Source of the DNA: Platanthera guangdongensis
Taxonomy: Eukaryota > Streptophyta > Magnoliopsida > Asparagales > Orchidaceae
Assembly: GCA_039583875.1 (NCBI GenBank)
Contig: CM077167.1
Coordinates: 154,701,545 to 154,765,544, forward strand
DNA: 64,000 nt
Reading direction: 5' to 3'
A program made the translations under genes and the position numbers. Under the pieces are notes generated by a model. It worked only from the letters and a program-made list of their open reading frames with translations. It was not told the origin of the DNA and did not search any database. Positions 55,654 to 64,000 of the stretch are shown in pieces (positions within the stretch are counted from its first letter, which is position 1; each line of letters starts with the position of its first letter).

Positions 55654-57539
55654 GCTCACCAGGCTCAGCGGGGTGGGGGGTGGGGGGTGGGGGGGGGGGG
55701 GGGGGGGGTGGGGGGGGGGGCCTATCGGCCGCAGCCACTCAGGCGGGCGCGGTTCGTCCAGGTTCCTCTGCTCTCACTATGGTCGTACCGGCCATTCTGT
55801 TGAACATTGCTGGCAGAAGCATCATCATCTTCGCCATTCCGGTGATGCACCTTCCTCGACCTCCGCCTCCTCTCGTCCGTCTGCCTCTGTGGCCACGACT
55901 TCAGGTAGTGCCCACGTCGTTACCCAAGGTAAATGGCTGATTGACTCGGGTACTACAAATCATATGACTGGCAACCCTCATTGCTTCTCTCTCCTTGAAA
56001 CACATGACCGATTGCCCCCGATTCATGTGGCGGATGGTTCACCGTCCCCGGTTCATGGGACGGTCATGGTTCAAGTCACCCCGTCGCTTCGCTTGGTGGA
56101 CACTCTATATGTCCTGAAGTTCCCGTGCAATTTATTATCTGTTACTACTTTATGCTGGCAACTTCAGTGCTCCGTCTTATTCACTCCCACTTCTTGTTCT
56201 TTCCAGGACCCGAGGACCCAGCGGACGATTGCTACTGGGACTGAGAGCGGCGGCCTCTACTTCCTCGATAACATTTCCGCTCTGTCCGCCTACTCCTCCT
56301 CTACAGATCTGCTTCAATGACATCTTTGCCTTGGACATCCTCCTCCTCGGATTCTTCGACAGCTTCTGCCCCACTTACATACGACCAGTTCTCCGCTCAA
56401 CTGTGATGCGTGTCAAATTGGCAAACATCATCGCTCCTCCTTCCCGCCGAAGCAAGGTCGTGGCTCCTCTCGCCCGTTTGATCTCATTCATTCTGATATC
56501 TGGGGTCCTGTTCCTACCATCACCGTTGGTGTACCTGTTAAAAGATCGCTCTGAACTCTTTTCTATCTGGCACTCTTTTTATTCTATGATTAAAACTCAG
56601 TTTGACATTTCTATTAAAGTCTTTCACTCTGATAATGCTAAGGAATATCTTAGTCATGAGTTCTCCTTCTTTCTGCAACATGGTCTTGTTCATCAGACCA
56701 CCTGTGTTTACACCTCCCAGCAAAATGGGGTGGCGGAGCGTAAAAACCATCACCTCCTCGATGTCGCTCGCACTCTCATGACGCAGATGCAAGTGCCCCT
56801 CTCCTACTGGGGCTACGCTGTGCTCCTCGCCTGCTATCTCATCAATCGCCTTCCCTCCACGGTTCTCCACGTCCAGACCCCCTTCTCCATTCTATACCCC
56901 AGCAAGGAACCTTTTCCTCTCCCTCTCTGTGTCTTTGGGTGTACGACTTTTATACACGCCCCGTCCGCTACCCGCGACAAGCTTTCCCCCTGTTCCACCA
57001 AGTGTGTCTTTTTGGGGTACTATACCACTCAAAAGGCTATTGTTGTTTTGACCCCGTTCTGCGCAAACCATTTGTGTCCGCAGACGTGACCTTCTTCGAG
57101 AATGCATCCTACTTCTCTCTTGAATCCCTTCTTCCTCCTGATGTGTCTGCTTCTCCACCACCTCTCTCTGTTCCTTCCACGCCTATCGACGTCTCCCCTC
57201 TTACCTCATCTCCTCCTCCGTCTCCTACTCTGTCTGTCTCACCCCCTACACCTTCTCCATCTTCTCCGCAGCCATCTCTCTAGTCCCGGGCCAGCCTTCT
57301 CCGCCACGGACGCTCCAGTCGCTGAGTCCTGCGTCGACCTGGATCTTCCAATTGCTCTTCACAAAGGGGTGAAGGAGTGTACTCAACACCCGCTTGCGGC
57401 AGTTGTTTCCTATGATCAGCTTTCTCCTTCTCGCAAGTGTTTTGCCTTGGCTATCTCCGCTACTACCACTCACCGCATCTACCCGGAGGCTCTTGCTATT
57501 TCTCATTGGAAATTTGCCATGGATGAAGAGATGGCTACT
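55654..57539 (+). pseudogene. B1 gag C-terminus, protease, integrase and RT start (broken, cut by G2)
   Basis: It resumes with AHQAQR after the CCTAT copy. A long G run (about 55671-55720) codes for glycines and has shifted the frame. The zinc knuckle reads CSHYGRTGHSVEHC, with one Cys lost. Protease is WLIDSGTTNHMTG. A TGA near 56318 replaces Trp in DLLQ(W)HL. Integrase keeps HSDIWGP but has a deletion of about 60 bp after GPVPTITVG (about 56528), then HSDNAKEY and NGVAERKN. The RT N-terminus (MDEEMAT, 57520-57539) is where G2 inserted. Confidence 0.92.
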
Positions 57540-57613
57540 GTAACGCCCCGAAACTCAAAAGAGCGACGGGAGGCATTTTGGGCCGAATCTGGGATTTGGC
57601 AGGGGTCACACGA

Positions 57614-58145
57614 CCTGGGACACGGGCGTGTCCCAGGGCGTGTCAGGCTCGAGTCGACGATTTGGCCGCGAGGTCGACGGATTTTGGAGTCGCCGATCGT
57701 TGAGCAGCGAACAGGGCCTGAGACACGGGCGTGTCTCAGGGCGTGTCGAGCCCGTTTCGACGATCGGCCCGGGGAGTCGACATTTTCGCTCGACTATGTG
57801 TCGAGGGGAACACGACCTAGGACACGGGCATGTCCAAGGCCGTATCGAGTGGTCGACGAACTTCGCTCGACGAAGTGTCGAGACCGTGAACAAGGCCTGG
57901 AGCACAGGCGTGTTCGGGTTTGACACGGGCGTGTCAAATAGGACACGGGCGTGTCCAAGACCCGTGTGAATCTCGGGTTATTTTCGGGGATGTGTCGATG
58001 GGGGGCACACGGCCGTGTCAGTTGGAACATGGGCATGTCAGGTCGAACACGAGCATGTCAGATGCCCGTGTGTTTTTCGAGACGCGTCGATTTTGACGGC
58101 GAATGAGGGACACGACCTTGAACACGGGCGTGTCACAGGCCGTGT
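57614..58145. repeat. ACACG-GG-CGTGT palindrome array in G2 U3
   Basis: At least eight copies. The best are 57614-57637 (11-bp arms), 57717-57740 (11-bp arms), 57919-57938 (9-bp arms) and 57941-57956 (7-bp arms). The outer arm bases differ between copies but stay complementary across the dyad. Confidence 0.92.
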
Positions 58146-58234
58146 TTGGCCCAGATTCTGCATTTTTGATCTGGATCGTGGCCGTTCGTTTCTTTAATTC
58201 GGGATCCGACGGCTGGGGGCTGTTAGTGCTTAGA

Positions 58235-58241
58235 TATATAT
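58235..58241 (+). promoter_or_regulatory. TATA box of G2 LTR
   Basis: TATATAT within GATATATATGGGA, about 90 bp after the palindrome array. A purine-rich leader follows. Confidence 0.65.
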
Positions 58242-59696
58242 GGGATTGGACCCTTGAAACCCTCATTTCACTTGAGAGGTTCTCTTTCTAAAGGCTAGAG
58301 AGAGGAGAGCAAAGGAGGAAGAAGAAGCTTAGATCCGTTCTTTGGAGGAGCTTCGGAGCTCCAAATCGCGAACCGACTTCGGATCTACGGAGGCAAAGAG
58401 AGTGCGTTGCTTTTCATCCGCTTACATTTCCATGGCGCCAAGGAAGAACGCTAGGGTAACGATTCTCTTCTTGAGGATGTGAAGCTCTCCTTCTTTGCAT
58501 AGGAAGCCCGCTCTCGCGAGTTTGCGGAGAGTTGGAGGCGTTCCTTCGGGTAGATATGTAAAGTCCCCGTTGTTTAGAGTCCGTAACGAGAACGGACATA
58601 GGCATGATGTGTGATACCTATCCGGACATGTTGGTCTGGATCGGTGATGTTGCATTGCATAAATGCCGGAGAAGACTCCGTGCGATTTATTGTTTTTCGG
58701 GTTTTCTACGTGGTAGATTGCAACAAGGAGCCTTGGGGATTAACCCTAAGGTGCACCCGAAAAACTGGGCGGATGCGATATCTTGCCAACTTGGTGGCCT
58801 GGGAGCCAATTTGACCATAACTGGGTTATGTGTTGTGTGTAAACGATTTGGGACTCGGGAAAGTTTGACCTGCGCATATGTTTTAAATTAACGTTGCGGT
58901 GTGAGCAACGGGTCAGGCGGAATCGTACCCGCACTATGTCGTTCGGTTAAAGAGACCTAAAGTTACTTGGCACATACCGTTGACATAGATGAAGGGTCTT
59001 AGGCAGTGGCCAAAAATACCAAATGCTCACGAGAGATTGCAGTCCCGGGGACGGTGGTGAGTCAGCAGACTTAGACTGTGATCACCGAGAATGTGCCCTG
59101 AGAGCACGGGGCGTGTGGCCGTGCGTGCCAATGCCTGTGATGCAATGTATTTATTTACTGCTTGGCTGTGCTAATAAAATGCAGGGAAGGAGCATCGCCG
59201 CCCCGAATTGGGGGCGGGATCGTTATAATTTGGTCAGCATTGCTGACCGTTGCCTTTGTTTGCCACCGTGCGGTGGTTTGTTGCTTGCAGGTGCTGCTGG
59301 ACCAAGCGGTCAATAGCGGTCTAAAGCCCAAAATGCGAATCCGGCCCTCGAAGGCCTAATTGAAGTGTTTACATACTTTTGTTCATGTATGACCGGCCTG
59401 CATGCCGTGGTATGGAAAACATGTATTAAGAGTAAACCATTTGTAAGGCCTTAAGGCTAGTACTTGTGTATGTACTACATTCCTATTTGGTGTATTAGTG
59501 GACATTCATGCTTGGTGCTGGGCTCATTTAATTGCAATTTTTAAAACTGCTTCCGCTAGAATGCTCTGTGTAGGACGTTATGATTGGTTGGATGGTTTCC
59601 ATTGAGTAACCACCCGGTCTGTCTGTGGTATATGGCGACGGGCCCTGGCTGGACCTACTGCTATATGCTATGTGACGGATAGGGGGTGTTACAATT

Positions 59697-59706
59697 TGGT
59701 ATCAGA
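59697..59706 (+). promoter_or_regulatory. G2 primer binding site
   Basis: TGGTATCAGA lies 3 nt after the LTR end. The rest of the site (CTAC) departs from the initiator-Met complement. Confidence 0.85.
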
Positions 59707-59919
59707 CTACTGGTTTCGGTCAAGCTTAAAATGAATTCATGAACGAATTCTTTTTAAGGGGTGGTGAACACATGTGTGTGTGTCATCGTTATAACAACAA
59801 AAGAACCCATGAATGTCCACTTAGGAATGAAACTACACGTGTTTGGGGAACCTGTGTGTTCCTATAATTGCTGTTTGCAATTTTATTTGGTCGCTTGACG
59901 GCGTTTTGTACCACTATAG
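59707..59919 (+). other. G2 leader
   Basis: Untranslated sequence between PBS and gag ATG. It contains a short GT run (about 59772-59784) and no conserved frame. Confidence 0.7.
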
Positions 59920-61074
59920 ATGACCAGAAGTGGTGCTGTGCCGTCGGAACGTCGAGTTTCTGTGGATAGCAGTGCACCAAATGATTCTCCTACAACACCT
60001 CCATCGACTAAGACCATACGTTTGGTGGTCGAAGCAGTGTTGGCCATGATTAATGCGCAGCCTGCAAGGCAAATGCAGCAGCCCACTCCTGCGATGGAGC
60101 AGATACCTCTTCCAGAGGTTGCGCAGAGGAGAGTGGAACCGGTAGTAGTGGAGCCGTTGGTGCCAAGGAGGGCAACCGAGAGATAGCTCAAACATGTCAT
60201 GAGCTTTAACCCTCCGGTATTCTCGGGGTTGGGAACCCCATATCAAGCTGAAGACTGGCTCTCCAGGGTGAAGAGAGTCTTGACAGCAACGGATACGGAG
60301 GAGTGGCAAATGACCACCATTGCTACGTTCCTTCTGGACTGTGAAGCGAGATTGTGCTGGGAAGGTTTGGAGCTGCACCTTTTGAGAGGTAGGCAACTTA
60401 TAGATGTCTCGATGGAGGAGTTCTCGAGACTGTTCTTGGCTAGATACCTCCATTCGGCACAGAGGATAGCGTTGGAGAACGAGTTCCTGAAGTTGGTTCA
60501 AGGAGACAGTAGCGTGGATGAATATCTCCACGAGTTTACTCGATTGAGTCGGTATGCTATCTCCACCATCGAGGATGAGGAGCGCAAGACGAATCGATTC
60601 TACGAAGGGTTGAGAGATGAGTTGAGGCTACTACTCTCGGGGCCGATGACACAGGGTTTCTTGACCTTGGTCAACACGGCCCGGTCCTTGGAGAAGGACA
60701 TGAAAAATGTTCAAGCGAAGAAGAGCATTGGTGATAAGAAGTCTGGGTTCAAAGTGCCGACTACCTCAAAGTCCGGCTATCAAAAATTCTTTAAGAAGGC
60801 TAGGACTTCGGGTCCAGCTCCTTCCGGTGCGTCTGGGGCGAGTACGGGTCGGACCCCGGGTGCATGCTTTACTTGCGGGAAGCCGGGGCACTTTACCCGT
60901 GACTGTTGGAGCGGACGTCCCAAGTCCGAAAAGAAGCCGGGAGCGACTTATGAAGAGAAGGGCAAGGCGGTGGAGTCAACCGCATCCCATTATGCTCCGG
61001 CCCAACCAAGGGTGTATAATCTTGGCCAACAGGAGGCCATCAAACAGGCGGATGTAGTGACAGGTACGGTTTAA
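59920..61074 (+). pseudogene. G2 gag (one in-frame stop)
   Basis: The ATG at 59920 starts MTRSGAVPSERRVS. A TAG at 60184 splits off the first 88 residues, and the frame then continues through the capsid (PYQAEDWLSRVKRVLTATD, CEARLCWEGLEL, FSRLFLARYLHSAQR, NRFYEGLRDELR) and one CCHC knuckle (CFTCGKPGHFTRDC, about 60865). It ends VVTGTV at 61074 where an AT-rich gap begins. Confidence 0.9.
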
Positions 61075-61140
61075 TTTATAGCAAGTTAACCTTTTAAATA
61101 CTTGTTATGTGCTTGTTACCTTACCACTGCTTGTTTAAGA
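61062..61140 (+). other. AT-rich gap between G2 gag and protease, possible decayed intron
   Basis: Begins at ACAG|GTACGG, the same junction sequence as in G1, and contains stops. Candidate AG ends (for example GTTTAAG at 61139) do not restore the phase exactly, so splicing cannot be asserted here. Confidence 0.3.
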
Positions 61141-61719
61141 TTTGTTTTGATTTGTGAAAATCCGGCAAGAGCACTCTTCGATATAGGAGCTTCACACTCC
61201 TTCTTGTCCGAAGGATTTATATCACGCATCGGAGTACCTTCTTCGATGGCGAAGGACAAGTTGGATGTGTTGTTGCCCAATGGGTGTTCGATGCACGCGG
61301 ATAGAATCTGTGGCATGAAGATTCGAATTGGAAGCCAGGAGTTCCATTTGCAAGCGTCGTTATTGCCGCTAGTGGAATTCGACGTTATATTTGGCATGGA
61401 CTGGCTCTCGGAGCAGCGCGCCTATATTGATTGCGGTAGCAAGGAAGTTAAGCAGGGGGCAGGTCGTGAGACGACATTCACGGGCTTGAAGGGGTCGAGC
61501 AAGACGTTGATGTCTGCTCTTCAGGTGGTGAAGGCGGTTCGTGCCGGTGCAGAACTGTTCTTTATACTACTGGAGGTTGTAAAGCCTAAGCCCGCGCTGG
61601 ACAGCATTTCAGTGGTATCGGAGTACCCTGATATGTTCCCGAGCGATCTTCCTGGAGCCCCGCCGCAGCGGGAGATAGATTTTACGATAGAGCTCGGACC
61701 AGGTGCAAAGCCTGTGTGA
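61141..61719 (+). pseudogene. G2 aspartic protease (active site altered)
   Basis: FVLICENPARALFDIGASHSF, where the catalytic triplet reads Asp-Ile-Gly instead of the usual Asp-Thr-Gly or Asp-Ser-Gly. The fold continues (FHLQASLLPLVEFDVIFGMDWL) to the linker (EYPDMFPSDLPGAPPQREIDF). A TGA at 61717 ends the frame before RT (Trp/Arg position). Confidence 0.88.
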
Positions 61720-62760
61720 TGCTCTCTATATCGGTTAGCGCCTAAGGAAATGGCGGAGCTGAAGGTTCAACTGCAAGAGTTGTTGGAGCAAGGGTATGTG
61801 CGCCCAAGTTCTTCGCCTTGGAGCACGTCGCTCCTCTTTGTTAAGAAGAAGGACGGAAGCTTGAGGCTATGTATTGATTATCGGGAGCTCAATAAGTTGA
61901 CGGAAAAGAACAAGTACCCGATCCCCCGGATCGATGATCTTTTTGATTAGTTGGTCGGGTCGACGGTGTACTCGAAGTTGGATCTCAAATCCGGGTACTA
62001 TCAGCCGCGAATAAGGGAGAGTGATATCCCGAAGACAGCGTTCAGTACGAGATACTGGCATTACGAGTTTACGATCATGCCGTTTGGGCTGACTAATGTG
62101 TCGTCAGTGTTAATGGATTTGATGAACAGGACCTTCAGGGAGTACTTGGACCATTTTGTGATCGTCTTCATCGACGATATTTTGGTGTACTCGCAGAGTG
62201 AGGAAGATCACTTCAAGCATCTTCATTTGGTTTTGGAGACGCTAAGGAGGAATCAATTGTACGCCAAGTTCTCGAAGTGCGAGTTTTGGTTGTCCTCAGT
62301 GGCATTCCTCGGTCATATAGTGAGTGGGGAGGTTATTGCGGTGGATCCGGCGAATATTGTTGCGATACAGGAGTGGCCTTTGCTTTCTACGGTAGCGGAA
62401 GTTCGGAGCATTCTGGGGCTTGCCGGCTATTATAGGCGCTTCGTAGAGAACTTCTCGCGGATAGTGTTACCTCTCACTACTTTGACGAGGAAGGAGCAGA
62501 AGTTCGTTTGGATGCCGAAGTGCGCGCGAGCTTTTGAGGAGTTAAAATGTCGATTGACCACGGCTCCTGTGCTGAGTTCGCCGAGTGGGACCGAAGGTTA
62601 TGAGATTTATAGTGATGCTTCGGGCAGCGGTTTGGGTTGCGTGCTACTGCAACAACGAAGTGTGATAGCTTATGGCTCGAGACAGCTGAAAGTGCACGAG
62701 AGGAATTATCCGGTCCAGGACTTGGAGTTAGTGGCCGTGATTTTTGCCTTGAAGCTGTGA
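61720..62760 (+). pseudogene. G2 reverse transcriptase and RNase H start (stops)
   Basis: Same frame as gag and protease. RT has [32 protein letters not shown], a TAG at 61948 (Gln position of the LFDQL motif), [27 protein letters not shown], catalytic FIDDILVYS and [15 protein letters not shown]. RNase H begins [14 protein letters not shown] and [14 protein letters not shown], with a TGA at 62758 where a Trp-type codon is usual. Confidence 0.92.
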
Positions 62761-64000
62761 AGACACTATTTGTACGGTGTGAAGATTGATATCTACACCG
62801 ATCACAAGAGCCTGAAGTATTTGATTGATCAGAAAGATCTGAATATGCGGCAGCGTAGATGGATGGAGTTTCTGGGGGACTATACATTCAAGATCCACGA
62901 CGTGCCTGGTAAAGGTAATGCGGTTGCGGACGCGTTGAGTCATCGAGCCCCAGCTCAAGCCAATTGGCTGTCGATCCATAACGAGCGGTTGGTTCGGGAG
63001 TTGGAGGCGTTGGAGATTGTTTGTGTAGATAAGCAGTCAAGTGCTGAAGCACTCTTGAATTGGATGGAAGTTCAATATGACCTGGCGGATCGGATTCGGC
63101 AGGCATTGGATTTGGATGACCATATGAAGCAGTTCATGGTAGAGGCTCTGGATGGGTCAAATTCCCAATTCGTTGTGGAGGACGGATTGCTTTGGAAAGA
63201 CGGGCGTCTTTGCGTCCCAAGCGTGGGCAGTTTGCGGGTGGATTTGTTGTACGAGGCGCACCATACCAAGTACTCGATTCACTCGGGGAGCACAAAGATG
63301 TACCGTGACGTTAATAAACTGTTTTGGTGGCCGGGTTTGAAGAAGGATGTGGCGCTCTACGTGGCGAAGTGCCAAACTTGCGCCTTGGTGAAGGAGGAGT
63401 GCCAAAAGCCGGGAGGATTTCTGAAGTCCTTGCTTATTCCGGAGTGGAAATTTGACGACATCACTATGGACTTTGTGCATGGTTTGCCAAGGTCGCAAAA
63501 GGGGAACGACGCCATCTGGGTGGTCGTAGATCGGCTAACAAAGGTGTCGCATTTCATTCCGCATAGGAAGGATGATCCGGTGGAGAAGTTGACAAAACTA
63601 TATGTGGATAATATAGTATGGCTTCACGGTGTGCCCCGCAGCATCGTGAGTGACCGAGATGGGCGGTTCGCGTCCAATGACTGGAGGCTAGTGCAGCAAA
63701 TGTTGGGAACAAAGTTAAAATTTAGCACAGCCTTCCATCCGCAAACGGATGGGCAGACCGAGAGGGTCAATAGAACAATGGAAGACATGCTCCGCATGTG
63801 TGTCTTGGACTTTGGAAAGCAATGGGAAGACCATCTTTATTTGGTGGAGTTTGCGTACAACAATTGCTACCAGACGAGTATTCAAATGGCCCCCTTCGAG
63901 GCCCTTTATGGTAGAAAATGTCGCACGTCGTTGTCTTGGTTAGAAACGGGTGAGTCAAAGTTGTACAAGCGCCAAGAGGTGGAAGATGCTACGTCTTTGG
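62761..64000 (+). CDS. G2 RNase H end and integrase, open to window edge
   Basis: An uninterrupted 413-codon stretch in the gag-pol frame that runs off the window. RNase H completes with [21 protein letters not shown] and GNAVADALS. The integrase zinc region ([21 protein letters not shown]) and core ([44 protein letters not shown]) follow, then the C-terminal [13 protein letters not shown] motif. All three catalytic acids (D, D, E) are present. No stop is seen, so this is the best preserved part of G2. It has no start of its own and would be made as part of the polyprotein. Confidence 0.93.

Larger units (their letters stand above)
7986..57539 (+). mobile_element. B1: copia retrotransposon (TGTTGAAG family), multiply interrupted
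   Basis: The visible B1 pieces are LTR 7986-8390 plus 21486-21524, PBS 21525-21537, leader and gag 21538-22596, and gag/PR/INT/RT start 55654-57539. Between them lie S1 (8391-21480) and G1 (22597-55648). At 57540 G2 begins and the rest lies outside the window. Every junction between pieces carries a 5-bp duplication. B2 (35005-40374) is a second, complete copy of the same family and serves as the alignment guide. Protein features suggest an Ivana/Oryco-type copia lineage, but this is not settled. Confidence 0.9.
57540..59693 (+). other. G2 5' LTR (2154 bp)
   Basis: U3 (57540 to about 58235) carries an array of ACACG-GG-CGTGT palindromes, then a TATA box at 58235-58241. The remaining ~1.4 kb of R/U5 has no conserved frame. 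It ends in GGGGGTGTTACA before the PBS. Confidence 0.93.
57540..64000 (+). mobile_element. G2: Ty3/gypsy retrotransposon, 5' part (continues beyond window)
   Basis: A 2154-bp LTR (57540-59693) starts TGTAACGCCCC and ends GGTGTTACA, followed by PBS, gag, PR, RT, RNase H and integrase on the plus strand. The left target duplication should be GCTAC (57535-57539). The protein order and motifs are those of the chromoviral/Tekay-like gypsy group, but the chromodomain would lie outside the window. It is a different family from G1. Confidence 0.94.

Noticed and set aside
57102..57923. A 273-codon frame joining B1 sequence to G2 LTR
   Set aside because: It crosses the insertion junction at 57540 and uses a non-coding frame on the left, so it is a chance fusion.

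Overview
The window is a block of nested plant LTR retrotransposons. I see no host gene, rRNA, tRNA or CRISPR array. Initiator-Met-type primer binding sites (TGGTATCAGAGC and one-base variants), 5-bp target-site duplications (TSDs), TG...CA LTR ends, Ty1/copia and Ty3/gypsy gag-pol remnants and frequent C-to-T type stop codons all point to intergenic, probably methylated chromatin of a flowering plant. Species cannot be resolved from this.

Layout. Positions 1-1259 hold AT-rich DNA, a 41-bp hairpin, a triplicated GC-rich repeat and a TA/24-bp satellite. About 1260-7985 is a decayed Tork/Tnt1-like copia element (T1). Its protease region carries a solo LTR (S3, 3177-4890, TSD GAAAC). T1's 3' LTR is interrupted at 7986 by a second copia element (B1, LTR starting TGTTGAAG). 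B1 was hit three times: by a SIRE/Maximus-like copia element in its 5' LTR (S1, 8391-21480, minus, TSD CTGTT); by a chromodomain gypsy element with about 5.1-kb LTRs in its gag (G1, 22597-55648, minus, TSD CCTAT); and by another gypsy element in its RT region (G2, 57540 to beyond the window, plus). Inside the RT region of G1 lies a second SIRE-like element (S2, 30168-47816, minus, TSD TCCGG). Inside S2 lies a relative of B1 (B2, 35005-40374, plus, TSD ACCTA). The depth is therefore T1 > B1 > G1 > S2 > B2.

How the parts work together. Each element has, or had, the standard LTR, PBS, gag, PR-INT-RT-RH (copia) or PR-RT-RH-INT (gypsy), PPT, LTR order. The two SIRE-like elements add a long third gene (ORF2, about 910-945 codons) downstream of pol on the same strand. 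It encodes a globular N-terminal domain resembling the 'putative plant transposon protein' family and a charged, coiled-coil-like rest. It has no visible signal peptide or membrane span, so it does not look like an envelope.

Most interesting signal. The S-family LTR carries a dense array of the 10-bp palindrome GTGTCGACAC (31 perfect copies in one S1 LTR by my count) just upstream of a TATAAATAG box. The same combination, array plus TATAAATAG, occurs a second time inside S1 and S2, between pol and ORF2 and about 100 nt upstream of the ORF2 start. This looks like an internal promoter for ORF2 sharing cis sites with the LTR, so ORF2 could be a trans-acting regulator or anti-silencing factor of its own element (inference). 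Three unrelated LTR families here (B, G1, G2) also carry clustered palindromes. In G2 the palindrome arms change in a compensatory way between copies.
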